Shown here: positions 1 to 5,449 of the stretch, one piece after another
How positions within the stretch are numbered: the first letter of the stretch is position 1
Layout of the letters: the number at the start of each line of letters is the position of its first letter
NCBI GenBank assembly: GCA_910584115.1
Contig: CAJTYN010000118.1
Coordinates: 1 to 9,584 of the forward strand
Reading direction: 5' to 3'
DNA: 9,584 nucleotides
From: an uncultured Lachnospiraceae bacterium
Lineage (GTDB): Bacteria > Bacillota > Clostridia > Lachnospirales > Lachnospiraceae
Position numbers and translations under genes: made by a program
Notes under the pieces: generated by a model
What the model saw: the letters and a program-made list of their open reading frames with translations, nothing else
Databases searched by the model: none
Told to the model about the DNA's origin: nothing

Positions 1-275
1 TCGGTGATGAGACGATCGCTGAAGATCCGGAGACACTGTACACATTCCTGCAGGAGAAGGATCATCCGGCGCTCAAGATGGATCCGCTGATGTAGAGAAA
101 GACCATCATCTCCTATATCCCGGAGCGATTTCCAGTTGCGCTGATCGGCCGCAGGCTTGCGGACTGTCCTCTGGATATGGTGCATGTGTCCGATACCACC
201 GCGATCACGTCCGGCATGGCCCAGCAGATCCGCTATGCTGACAATATTGCCAGATCCAGCGCGCTAAATTTGTGA
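1..275 (+). pseudogene. Interrupted reading frame of unknown family, partial at window start
   Basis: One frame (codons starting at positions divisible by 3) is open from the window edge to TAG at 93-95, then stays open for 59 more codons to TGA at 273-275. Both halves use ordinary mixed codons. The first half ends in HPALKMDPLM and the second contains PERFPVALIGRRLADC and then DMVHVSDTTAITSGMAQQI, so they read like one soluble protein split by an amber codon. I see no start codon with a ribosome binding site after the TAG, so the second half is unlikely to be translated alone. I do not recognise the family. The simplest reading is the 3' end of a gene carrying a nonsense mutation. A sequencing error, or a complete gene ending at TAG followed by old coding DNA, are alternatives. 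Pyrrolysine decoding is not supported because nothing here resembles a methylamine methyltransferase. Confidence 0.35.
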
Positions 276-298
276 GATATATACATAGCCCGCTAAAT
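262..298 (+). repeat. Pair of CGCTAAAT direct repeats upstream of the Uma2 promoter
   Basis: The octamer CGCTAAAT occurs at 262-269 and again at 291-298, 29 bp apart. The second copy lies just upstream of the extended -10 of the next gene. The first copy overlaps the end of the broken reading frame. Paired direct repeats in this position could be a binding site for a regulator, or a trace of a duplication. No protein is assigned, and the match is short enough to be chance. Confidence 0.3.
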
Positions 299-306
299 CT
301 ATATTT

Positions 307-315
307 TGATATAAT
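307..315 (+). promoter_or_regulatory. Extended -10 promoter for the Uma2-family gene
   Basis: The sequence TGATATAAT (TG at 307-308, perfect TATAAT at 310-315) is a full extended -10 element. The region 17 bp upstream (around 287-292) has no good -35 match, as is common for extended -10 promoters. Transcription would start near 322, giving a leader of about 66 nt before the start codon at 389. Confidence 0.55.
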
Positions 316-388
316 ATCGGTGTAAAATGGGTCATGACCGGATCATCGATCGCAAACGCTCAACATCCGAAAAGGAAGGAGGCTCACT

Positions 389-937
389 ATGGCATTGGCA
401 CGACCCAACATCTTTACAGAAGAGGACTATTACAGGCTCCCGGAAAATGTCCGGGCGGAACTCATCGACGGGCAGATCTATCTCCAGGCCGCGCCCAGCC
501 GGGAACATCAACGGATACTGATGGAACTTGCAGGCACTATCCGGGACTATATCCGCGCAGGAAAAGGCCCCTGTGAGGTCTACCCTGCCCCATTTGCCGT
601 TAAATTGTTCAAAGATGATAAAACGGTCGTCGAACCGGATATAAGCGTCATATGCGACCCGAACAAGCTCACAGACAGGGGCTGTACCGGAGCGCCGGAC
701 TGGATCATAGAGATCGTGTCCCCCGGCAATCCTGGGCATGACTATGTCAGGAAATTGAACCTTTATCTGGATGCGGGCGTGCGGGAATATTGGATCGTAG
801 ACCCGATAAAGCGGACAGTAGTCGTGTACCATCTGACGGAACCGGATTTTGAGATGGATACGTATACCTTTCAGGATGAGATAAAGGTGGGTATCTACGA
901 TGACCTGCGGATCGATCTTAAGGAACTGGCCCTGTAG
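389..937 (+). CDS. Uma2 family (DUF820) putative endonuclease-fold protein
   Basis: This 182-residue protein has the Uma2/DUF820 layout. An N-terminal helix carries LPENVRAELIDGQI (residues 17-30), followed by a conserved H40, then CEVYPAPFAV (62-71), VEPDISVI (81-88), PDWIIEIVSP (103-112) and RKLNLYLDAGVREYWIVDP (121-139). These supply the PD-(D/E)xK-type triad D84, E109 and K122, so the predicted catalytic residues are intact. The length is normal for the family. The ATG is set by AAGGAGG at 376-382, six bases upstream. The family is presumed nuclease-like from its fold, but its biological role is poorly known and no substrate can be inferred. It stands alone, with a broken frame upstream and the convergent asr operon downstream, so context gives no partner. 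The fold assignment is firm; the function is not. Confidence 0.85.
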   Translation: MALARPNIFTEEDYYRLPENVRAELIDGQIYLQAAPSREHQRILMELAGTIRDYIRAGKGPCEVYPAPFAVKLFKDDKTVVEPDISVICDPNKLTDRGCTGAPDWIIEIVSPGNPGHDYVRKLNLYLDAGVREYWIVDPIKRTVVVYHLTEPDFEMDTYTFQDEIKVGIYDDLRIDLKELAL

Positions 938-964
938 GCCGGTCCAGCCGTTCTGCCGAACTTA

Positions 965-1002
965 CGGCCACCTCTGCCCAAGCAAGCATGGGGAGGTGGC
1001 CG
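965..1002. terminator. Hairpin between convergent Uma2 and asrC genes
   Basis: CGGCCACCTC (965-974) is exactly complementary to GAGGTGGCCG (993-1002). Inside it CCCA (977-980) can pair with TGGG (989-992) across a two-base bulge, leaving an eight-base loop. It sits in the 80-bp gap between the 3' ends of two convergent genes, as expected of a bidirectional terminator. Neither side has a U-run, so it may act poorly as an intrinsic terminator or serve as a 3' end stabiliser. Confidence 0.5.
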
Positions 1003-1017
1003 ATAAGTCAGATCCGA

Positions 1018-1992
1018 TCAGCGGTCGAAATGGATCCCATTCCAATAGACGCATTCTTTCATCTTCGTCTCCGGCAGCAGTTCAACGCCTTCCAGCGCCC
1101 ATTTCTTATATTCCTCAAATCCCACCCGGTCGATGATATAGCCGATGTGTTCTTTTCCGCCCGGCGCTTTCGGGTTGATGTATTCTTTGACGAAGCGGTA
1201 TGTATTTAAGATGATCTTGACGATGGCATCCTCGTCCGTCCAGAGGAGGAAGTCCTCGCCCAGCCGGGGATTTTTCTTGCCGGTGCGGCCCATCAGCGTC
1301 AGCTTGTAGTATTTCTTTTTGCTGCGGGTGAAGGCTCGGGTGGGGCATTTGGTCACGCAGACGCCGCAGCCGATGCATTTTTCTTCATCGCGGATGATCT
1401 TATAGTTCTCCATGCGCAGGGCGTCCACGGAGAGGCTCTTGCAGCCCTTGATGCACGCCTTGCAGCTCACGCAGCGGCTGGGGTCGTACTGGGGCAGGGT
1501 CATGCCGATGATCCCGAAGTCGTGGAGACGGACTTTGCCGCAGTCGTTGGGGCAGCCGGTCAGCGCGATCTTGAAATGCAGGTCGTTGGGGAAGATCTCG
1601 TCCTCGATCCGTTTTGCAAACTGGGATGTATCGTAGTTTGCAAAGGGACAGACGTTGTTGCCGATGCAGGCGCAGACGTTCCTTGTCCCGGAGGACGGAT
1701 AGCCGGTGCCGGGGTTTTCCTGGTTGATGTCCAGAAGCTCGATGATCGGCTGGAGCATCTCGTTGATCGCGTCCATATCTTCCAGGCGGATGCCCTCAAT
1801 CTCAAAGCCCTGGCGGGTGGTCAGATGGACGATGCCGTTGCCGTATTTTTCTGCGATCTCCTGTACCAGACCGAGGATCTCGGCCTTTAAGTAACCGCCC
1901 GGCACGCGGATGCGGGATGCGCCTTCGCCCCGGACTTTGCCGATCCTGAATGCATTTTTTTTCGCTTTTTTTGTATTGATATCCAGACCCAT
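1018..1992 (-). CDS. asrC: Anaerobic sulfite reductase subunit C (siroheme catalytic subunit)
   Basis: This 324-residue protein is the catalytic subunit of NADH-linked anaerobic sulfite reductase, reducing sulfite to sulfide with six electrons in the cytoplasm. After an N-terminal sulfite/nitrite reductase half-domain (about 15-85, with HLTTRQGFEI at 56-65), the siroheme/4Fe-4S cysteines follow: C109-x5-C115 and C147-x3-C151. Two 4Fe-4S ferredoxin motifs come next, C174/C177/C180/C184 and C206/C209/C212/C216. All ligands are present. The frame stays open upstream into asrB, but I chose the ATG at 1990-1992 because AGGAGGTGA lies just upstream and the protein then begins MGLDINTKKAKK at family length (the Salmonella protein is about 337 residues). 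It is the last gene of asrABC, 11 nt after asrB. Confidence 0.95.
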   Translation of the reverse strand: MGLDINTKKAKKNAFRIGKVRGEGASRIRVPGGYLKAEILGLVQEIAEKYGNGIVHLTTRQGFEIEGIRLEDMDAINEMLQPIIELLDINQENPGTGYPSSGTRNVCACIGNNVCPFANYDTSQFAKRIEDEIFPNDLHFKIALTGCPNDCGKVRLHDFGIIGMTLPQYDPSRCVSCKACIKGCKSLSVDALRMENYKIIRDEEKCIGCGVCVTKCPTRAFTRSKKKYYKLTLMGRTGKKNPRLGEDFLLWTDEDAIVKIILNTYRFVKEYINPKAPGGKEHIGYIIDRVGFEEYKKWALEGVELLPETKMKECVYWNGIHFDR

Positions 1993-2003
1993 ATCCTCAC
2001 CTC

Positions 2004-2795
2004 CTAATCGATCAGGTCTTTGCCTTCGGCATAGTTGAACACCGGCCCGTCCAGGCAGATGTAGGTACTGTCCATCTTGCAGTGTCCGCATTTGCCCAGG
2101 CCGCAGCACATCTTCCGCTCGTGGGAGATCCAGATATTCTCATTCGGCACGCCCCGTTTTAAGATCTCTCCGATCGTGAACTTGATCATCACGGGCGGTC
2201 CCACGGTGATGAACACGGTATTGGGGATATCTGTCAGAGACAGATCTGGGATGTAGGCGGTCACCATGCCGGTGAGGCCGTCGTAGCCCTCGGGCGCGGC
2301 GTCCACGGTCTTGATCACCTTGATCGTCTTCTCCCACTCTTTGAAGTCTTCTTTGAAAAGGATGTCCTCCGGGGATTTAAATCCCGCGATCAGGGTCGTC
2401 CGCACGGCCTCCTGGGGATTTTGGGCGAAATAGTCCACGATCCCTTTTACCGGGGACAGGCCCGTGCCGCCCGCGATCACGACGACTTCCTTGCCTTTGA
2501 ATTTCTCCACGTCAAAGCCGTTCCCGTAAGGCCCGCGCATCAGGAGGGTGTTGCCCTCGTAGTGCTGGAAGATCCGATCGGTCACCCGCCCCACCTTGCG
2601 GATGGTCAGGTCCACGGTGTCCTCTCCGATGCCGCTCACGGAGATGGGCGCCTCCCCGTATCTGGGGATAGAGACTTCAAAGAACTGGCCGGGTTTTACG
2701 TCCCCTGAAAAACTCATGCGGAATGTGTACTCGATGTCCGTATGCTGGATGATCTTTTTTACCTGGGAAGGAAAAGGGATATATTCGTTCTTCAT
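2004..2795 (-). CDS. asrB: Anaerobic sulfite reductase subunit B (FAD/NAD electron-transfer subunit)
   Basis: This 263-residue flavoprotein belongs to the ferredoxin-NADP reductase/PyrK superfamily and passes electrons from NAD(P)H to the iron-sulfur subunits. The N-terminal FAD-binding barrel covers about 1-95, including MRGPYGNGF (86-94). The NAD-binding half opens with VVVIAGGTGLSPVKG (104-118) and contains FITVGPPVMI (195-204). A C-terminal cysteine patch (C231, C236, C239, C247, with C230 adjacent) fits the 2Fe-2S site of this family. The start ATG directly abuts the asrA stop codon, and its ribosome binding site AAGGAGG lies within the last codons of asrA, so translation is probably coupled. 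Length is close to the Salmonella AsrB (about 272 residues). Nothing appears missing. Confidence 0.95.
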   Translation of the reverse strand: MKNEYIPFPSQVKKIIQHTDIEYTFRMSFSGDVKPGQFFEVSIPRYGEAPISVSGIGEDTVDLTIRKVGRVTDRIFQHYEGNTLLMRGPYGNGFDVEKFKGKEVVVIAGGTGLSPVKGIVDYFAQNPQEAVRTTLIAGFKSPEDILFKEDFKEWEKTIKVIKTVDAAPEGYDGLTGMVTAYIPDLSLTDIPNTVFITVGPPVMIKFTIGEILKRGVPNENIWISHERKMCCGLGKCGHCKMDSTYICLDGPVFNYAEGKDLID

Positions 2796-3803
2796 TTAGG
2801 CTTCCTCCTTTTTGATCATGTTGAGCTTGTTGATCAGGGTCGTGTAGGATATGTATTCCGGACAGACGGTGTCGCAGCGTCCGCAGCCCACGCACATGGT
2901 GTAGCCGAACCTTTTTTCAAAATCATAGATCTTGTGCATGACTTTAAAACGCAGCCGCTCGCCCTGGGTCTTGCGGAATTCGATGCCGCCCGCGATCTCA
3001 TCGTAGCCGTCCACCTGGCAGGAAGCCCAGACTCTCCGGCGTTCTCCCACGTTCTCGTTGTCCCGGTAGTGGATGTCCTGCATGGTAAAGCAGGTGCAGG
3101 TGGGACAGACGAAGTTGCAGCGTCCGCAGCCGATGCAGCGGCTTCCGTATTCTTCCCAGATTGGATTGGAAAAATCTTTCACCGACAGGTTCTTCGGCAG
3201 GGTCACTTCTTCTGTGTTCTCCGACACGTATTCCGGCTCCACGTTGCAGACGCTTGCATCCGCTCTTTCAAAAAATCCCCGCAGTTTTTCGGAAGGGCAG
3301 TCCGCCAGCACTGTCTTGCCGTCAAGTTTTAGATACAGGTCGTAGGCGTCGGTGCGGTTGGTTCCCATGCTGACGCAGAAGCCGTTGTCGCAGGTCTCGC
3401 CGCAGCCCATCAGGACGAAATGGGCTTTCTCCCGCAGGCGCTTATAATAGAAGTCTTCCGGGCCGTTTTCCAGGTAGATGGTATCCAGGCGCTTGAGCGC
3501 GTGCAGGTCGCAGCTTTTCAGGAAGATCAAAAGATCCTTCTGCCTGCAGGCGGGGACGGACGTCTCGTCCTCCGTAAAATAGAAAAGCGTTTCGTTGACG
3601 GGCAGGAGGGCTTCCTTGAAAGAATAGTCCGATCTGCGCGCCCATTCGATCTCATCGAGCGAGTCGATCTTCCCATAACGGATCACGTCCGTGTCGGAAA
3701 AGCATCCCTCCCCGGCGAAGACCTTCGGTGCAAAAATATCATAGCTTTCTCTTAACTGCGCGAATATGTCGTCGGCAGCTTTTCGTGATATCTGATATCC
3801 CAT
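2796..3803 (-). CDS. asrA: Anaerobic sulfite reductase subunit A (iron-sulfur subunit)
   Basis: This 335-residue iron-sulfur protein relays electrons between AsrB and AsrC. The N-terminal region carries a conserved KSCDLHAL (96-103) and a C134/C138/C143 group (GCGETCDNGFC). The C-terminal third has two 4Fe-4S motifs: C223/C226/C229/C233 in CIGCGRCNFVC, followed by C236 and C238, and C304/C307/C310/C314 in CVGCGRCDTVC. Length matches the family (about 347 in Salmonella). The ATG at 3801-3803 is preceded by AAAGGAGAGAG. It is the first gene of the operon; a promoter and a palindromic operator fill the 94-bp gap separating it from the upstream regulator gene. Confidence 0.95.
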   Translation of the reverse strand: MGYQISRKAADDIFAQLRESYDIFAPKVFAGEGCFSDTDVIRYGKIDSLDEIEWARRSDYSFKEALLPVNETLFYFTEDETSVPACRQKDLLIFLKSCDLHALKRLDTIYLENGPEDFYYKRLREKAHFVLMGCGETCDNGFCVSMGTNRTDAYDLYLKLDGKTVLADCPSEKLRGFFERADASVCNVEPEYVSENTEEVTLPKNLSVKDFSNPIWEEYGSRCIGCGRCNFVCPTCTCFTMQDIHYRDNENVGERRRVWASCQVDGYDEIAGGIEFRKTQGERLRFKVMHKIYDFEKRFGYTMCVGCGRCDTVCPEYISYTTLINKLNMIKKEEA

Positions 3804-3835
3804 AGGCTCTCTCCTTTAACTGATCATTTTCCCAG

Positions 3836-3864
3836 ATGATAACAGATCCGGGCGGGAAAATCCG
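3836..3864 (-). promoter_or_regulatory. Predicted asrABC promoter (extended -10, weak -35)
   Basis: On the minus strand, TGTTATCAT (3844 down to 3836) is an extended -10 with one mismatch to TATAAT. The -35 position 17 bp upstream (3864-3859) reads CGGATT, a poor match, which is typical of activator-dependent promoters. Start of transcription is predicted near 3829, giving a leader of about 25 nt. The same nine-base TGTTATCAT occurs in the promoter at 4757-4765 on the other strand. Confidence 0.55.
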
Positions 3865-3878
3865 TGACGATCGTCACA
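3863..3878. promoter_or_regulatory. Crp/Fnr-type operator in front of asrA
   Basis: GTGACGATCGTCAC at 3864-3877 is a perfect 14-bp palindrome. Read on the minus strand with its flanks it is TGTGA, six bases, TCACG, so nine of ten bases match the classical Crp half-sites TGTGA and TCACA at correct spacing. Its centre (3870.5) lies about 41-42 bp upstream of the predicted asrA start point, the class II activator position overlapping the -35. The neighbouring Crp/Fnr regulator is the obvious candidate to bind it. Confidence 0.7.
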
Positions 3879-3897
3879 AAAAGGGAGCAAAAAAGGA

Positions 3898-4578
3898 TCA
3901 TTTTTTGTGAAAAGAGGCGATCTTGTGCATATCCGTGATGTAGATCTTCTTTTTATCCATGACGAGCAGGCCCTGTCCGGCCAGTTTCTTGCAGACCCGG
4001 GAGGTCGTCTCCCTGGGCGCGCCCAGAAGGTCGGCCAGGAAGGTGATGGTCAGGTCCATGTCGATCAGGACGCCCCTGTCCGTGGGCCGGCCGAAATCCC
4101 TGGCCAGCTTCCAGAGCTTGGAGGCCAGCCTGCGCTCCAGGTAGATGCTGCCCACAGTATTCTTCAGCTGGCGCTCCAGCCGGGAGATCTTCCGTTCCTG
4201 GTAGACGAAGAGGGCCCGCGCGAGCTGGAGATCCTCCTCCATGAGGGCCGCGAGCAGACCGCGGGGGACGAGATAGAAACGGCAGGGTTCCAGAGTCTCG
4301 CAGTAGACGGTGTTGGCGTTGTAGAGAAAACTGTCGTTGGCGATGTTATCCGGGCCTAATACGAAGAGGATCTTCTTCTTCCCGCATTTGGTCAGCGTAT
4401 AGATCTGGACTTTGCCGTCTAAGATGAAAAATATATGGGGATCCTCTTCCCGTTCCCGCAGGCAGAGGTGGCCTTTGGGGTAAGAGGCCGTCCGGCCGAG
4501 CTGTAAAAAGCGGTCGCGCGTGGCGGGTCTTAGATCCTTTAGGAGCCAGAGGCTCTCGGGGTCAGTGTGTTTTTTCAT
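3898..4578 (-). CDS. Crp/Fnr family transcriptional regulator, probable activator of asrABC
   Basis: This 226-residue regulator has an N-terminal cyclic-nucleotide-binding-type sensor barrel (about 18-115), a long dimerisation helix (about 118-140) and a C-terminal winged helix-turn-helix. The recognition helix contains PRETTSRVCKKL (188-199). R189, E190 and R194 line up with R180, E181 and R185 of Escherichia coli CRP, which predicts TGTGA half-sites; the V-E-x-x-S-R pattern of FNR is not matched at the first position. It lacks the N-terminal cysteine cluster of FNR, but the sensor domain has C39, C65, C93 and C99, so a redox or metal signal is possible. The ligand is unknown. The ATG is preceded by AAGGAGGG. 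It is transcribed in the same direction as asrABC, and the intervening gap holds the matching operator. Confidence 0.88.
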   Translation of the reverse strand: MKKHTDPESLWLLKDLRPATRDRFLQLGRTASYPKGHLCLREREEDPHIFFILDGKVQIYTLTKCGKKKILFVLGPDNIANDSFLYNANTVYCETLEPCRFYLVPRGLLAALMEEDLQLARALFVYQERKISRLERQLKNTVGSIYLERRLASKLWKLARDFGRPTDRGVLIDMDLTITFLADLLGAPRETTSRVCKKLAGQGLLVMDKKKIYITDMHKIASFHKK

Positions 4579-4603
4579 GCAGGTCCCTCCTTCTATATGA
4601 AAT

Positions 4604-4632
4604 AAGATACCATGATCGGAGCGGGAGCAAAA
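4604..4632 (-). promoter_or_regulatory. Possible promoter of the Crp/Fnr regulator gene
   Basis: On the minus strand TGGTATCTT (4612 down to 4604) resembles an extended -10 with two mismatches. A T-rich TTTTGC lies 17 bp upstream but is a poor -35. Start of transcription would be near 4597, about 20 nt before the ATG. The match is weak and is offered only as the best candidate in this gap. Confidence 0.3.
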
Positions 4633-4736
4633 GAGGTAAAATTTTCAGAATATTCATGTGAAATGACACAACTAACAGCTATACAGAACAGACCTCTCAT
4701 AAAAATAAAAAACATAAATTTTTTTGAAAAAAAGTG

Positions 4737-4765
4737 TTGACAAATACTGGGGTAGGTGTTATCAT
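4737..4765 (+). promoter_or_regulatory. Strong sigma-A promoter driving the noncoding region
   Basis: A perfect TTGACA (4737-4742) is followed by a 17-bp spacer and TATCAT (4760-4765), preceded by TG at 4757-4758. An A/T-rich tract at 4701-4733 upstream resembles an UP element. This is the best promoter in the window. Transcription should begin near 4772, yet no protein-coding gene follows before pcrA, which has its own promoter. Confidence 0.8.
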
Positions 4766-4771
4766 ATAACC

Positions 4772-5357
4772 ATCAACAGAACAGAAGATAAAAACTAAAT
4801 GAAAAGGAGGGTTTAGTCCATTGGCAACGACAGCAGATCTTATCTCAGTATGAGAGTGGTATGATGGACATTCCTGCAGAAAGCGCCGGAGCAACGTAAG
4901 GCAAGGATAGCCGAGTCCCAGCAGAAGAGGGAAGAGAGCATCCGGTAATATAGAAACGTTCATCCTCATATTGAACAGATACCACAGACCTGGTACAAAA
5001 AGATTCCCGCTATAGTGTAAAGAAACATAGGAGGGGAAGGTGCAGACGATAGAACAGATATGATGAGGCTGCACTTCAAGATCCGTATCATCTGCGTAAC
5101 AAGGCGTGGATAGTGAGATGGGTGATAGGGACATGGTTTTGCATCAGTCATAGAGATATATATGGAGCTTTCTAAGAGGAGAGCAGGCGGTAGAGCGGAA
5201 CATCGTCTGGCCATCCATGAGCAGGAAGAAAAAAATAAAGATAAAGGAGGTTTATACGAGTACAGTATCGAGACTGTCTTAAAAAATAAAAAATGAATAT
5301 CGAAGGTATTTAAAGCGGCCATCATTTTACCAGTGAGATAAAGTGATGGCTGCTTTG
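4772..5357 (+). ncRNA. Candidate large structured noncoding RNA, about 586 nt, class unconfirmed
   Basis: This stretch has a strong promoter at one end, a 19-bp hairpin at the other and no credible ORF on either strand. Local helices seen include 4794-4799/4812-4817, 4816-4821/4864-4869, 4843-4847/4851-4855, 4886-4890/4941-4945, 4958-4962/4972-4976, 4980-4984/4991-4995, 5004-5008/5034-5038, 5040-5045/5069-5074, 5241-5245/5251-5255 and 5262-5266/5273-5277. Some are mutually exclusive. A long-range perfect complement pairs CAGACGAT (5043-5050) with ATCGTCTG (5202-5209). Three AGGAGG motifs (4805, 5029, 5245) occur, two of them in hairpin loops. There are no hallmarks of tmRNA, RNase P RNA, 6S, T-box or group II introns. 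The length resembles the ROOL class of large bacterial RNAs found in Firmicutes, but that is a size argument only. A decayed gene or a long leader of pcrA are the alternatives. Confidence 0.6.
5311..5357 (+). terminator. Long hairpin ending the candidate RNA
   Basis: Positions 5311-5329 pair with 5339-5357 in a continuous 19-bp stem (AAAGCGGCCATCA against TGATGGCTGCTTT plus an inner TTTTA/TAAAG, with G-U wobbles), leaving the nine-base loop CCAGTGAGA. The stem base ends in CTTTG and is followed by TGCTGTCATAT rather than a clean T-run. It may therefore be an imperfect terminator or the 3' closing helix of the RNA itself. Confidence 0.55.
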
Positions 5358-5373
5358 TGCTGTCATATAGGGA

Positions 5374-5402
5374 TGGATATACGGATCTTTTTGTGCTATA
5401 AT
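5374..5402 (+). promoter_or_regulatory. pcrA promoter
   Basis: A perfect TATAAT (5397-5402) carries an extended TG at 5394-5395, and TGGATA (5374-5379) sits 17 bp upstream with four of six matches to the -35 consensus. Start is expected near 5409. The heptamer ATACGGA at 5379-5385 and its exact inverted copy TCCGTAT at 5405-5411 bracket the -10, which could be an operator or a coincidence. Confidence 0.7.
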
Positions 5403-5449
5403 AGTCCGTATCTGTATGCGCATTTAGAGATAGAAAACAGGAGAAGAGA

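Noticed and set aside
93..95. In-frame TAG as a possible pyrrolysine codon
   Set aside because: The surrounding sequence does not resemble the methylamine methyltransferases that use it, and no pyl genes are in the window.
332..832. 166-codon open frame antisense to the Uma2-family gene
   Set aside because: It is a shadow of a well-supported gene whose family motifs are on the plus strand.
1993..2109. Longer N-terminus for AsrC starting at 2109
   Set aside because: It would overlap the end of asrB out of frame. The internal ATG at 1990-1992 has a strong ribosome binding site and gives family length.
3875..3909. CACAAAAA / TTTTTGTG inverted repeat at the end of the regulator gene, considered as its terminator
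   Set aside because: The stem is almost all A-T with a 19-base loop and overlaps the operator, so it is too weak to call.
4657..4670. TGTG-n6-CACA inverted repeat between the regulator gene and the noncoding RNA promoter
   Set aside because: The spacing is two bases shorter than the Crp/Fnr site found before asrA, and the inner bases do not match, so it is not a credible operator for the same protein.
4821..4853. Ten-codon TTG-initiated frame (LATTADLISV) 9 nt after AGGAGGG inside the candidate RNA
   Set aside because: The spacing is acceptable but the peptide is very short with a rare start codon, and the region also forms helix 4816-4821/4864-4869. A leader peptide cannot be excluded but is not supported.
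4697..5134. 145-codon open frame on the minus strand across the candidate RNA
   Set aside because: No ribosome binding site, an unlikely composition, overlap with another antisense frame (4966-5325), and it would make the strong promoter region coding.
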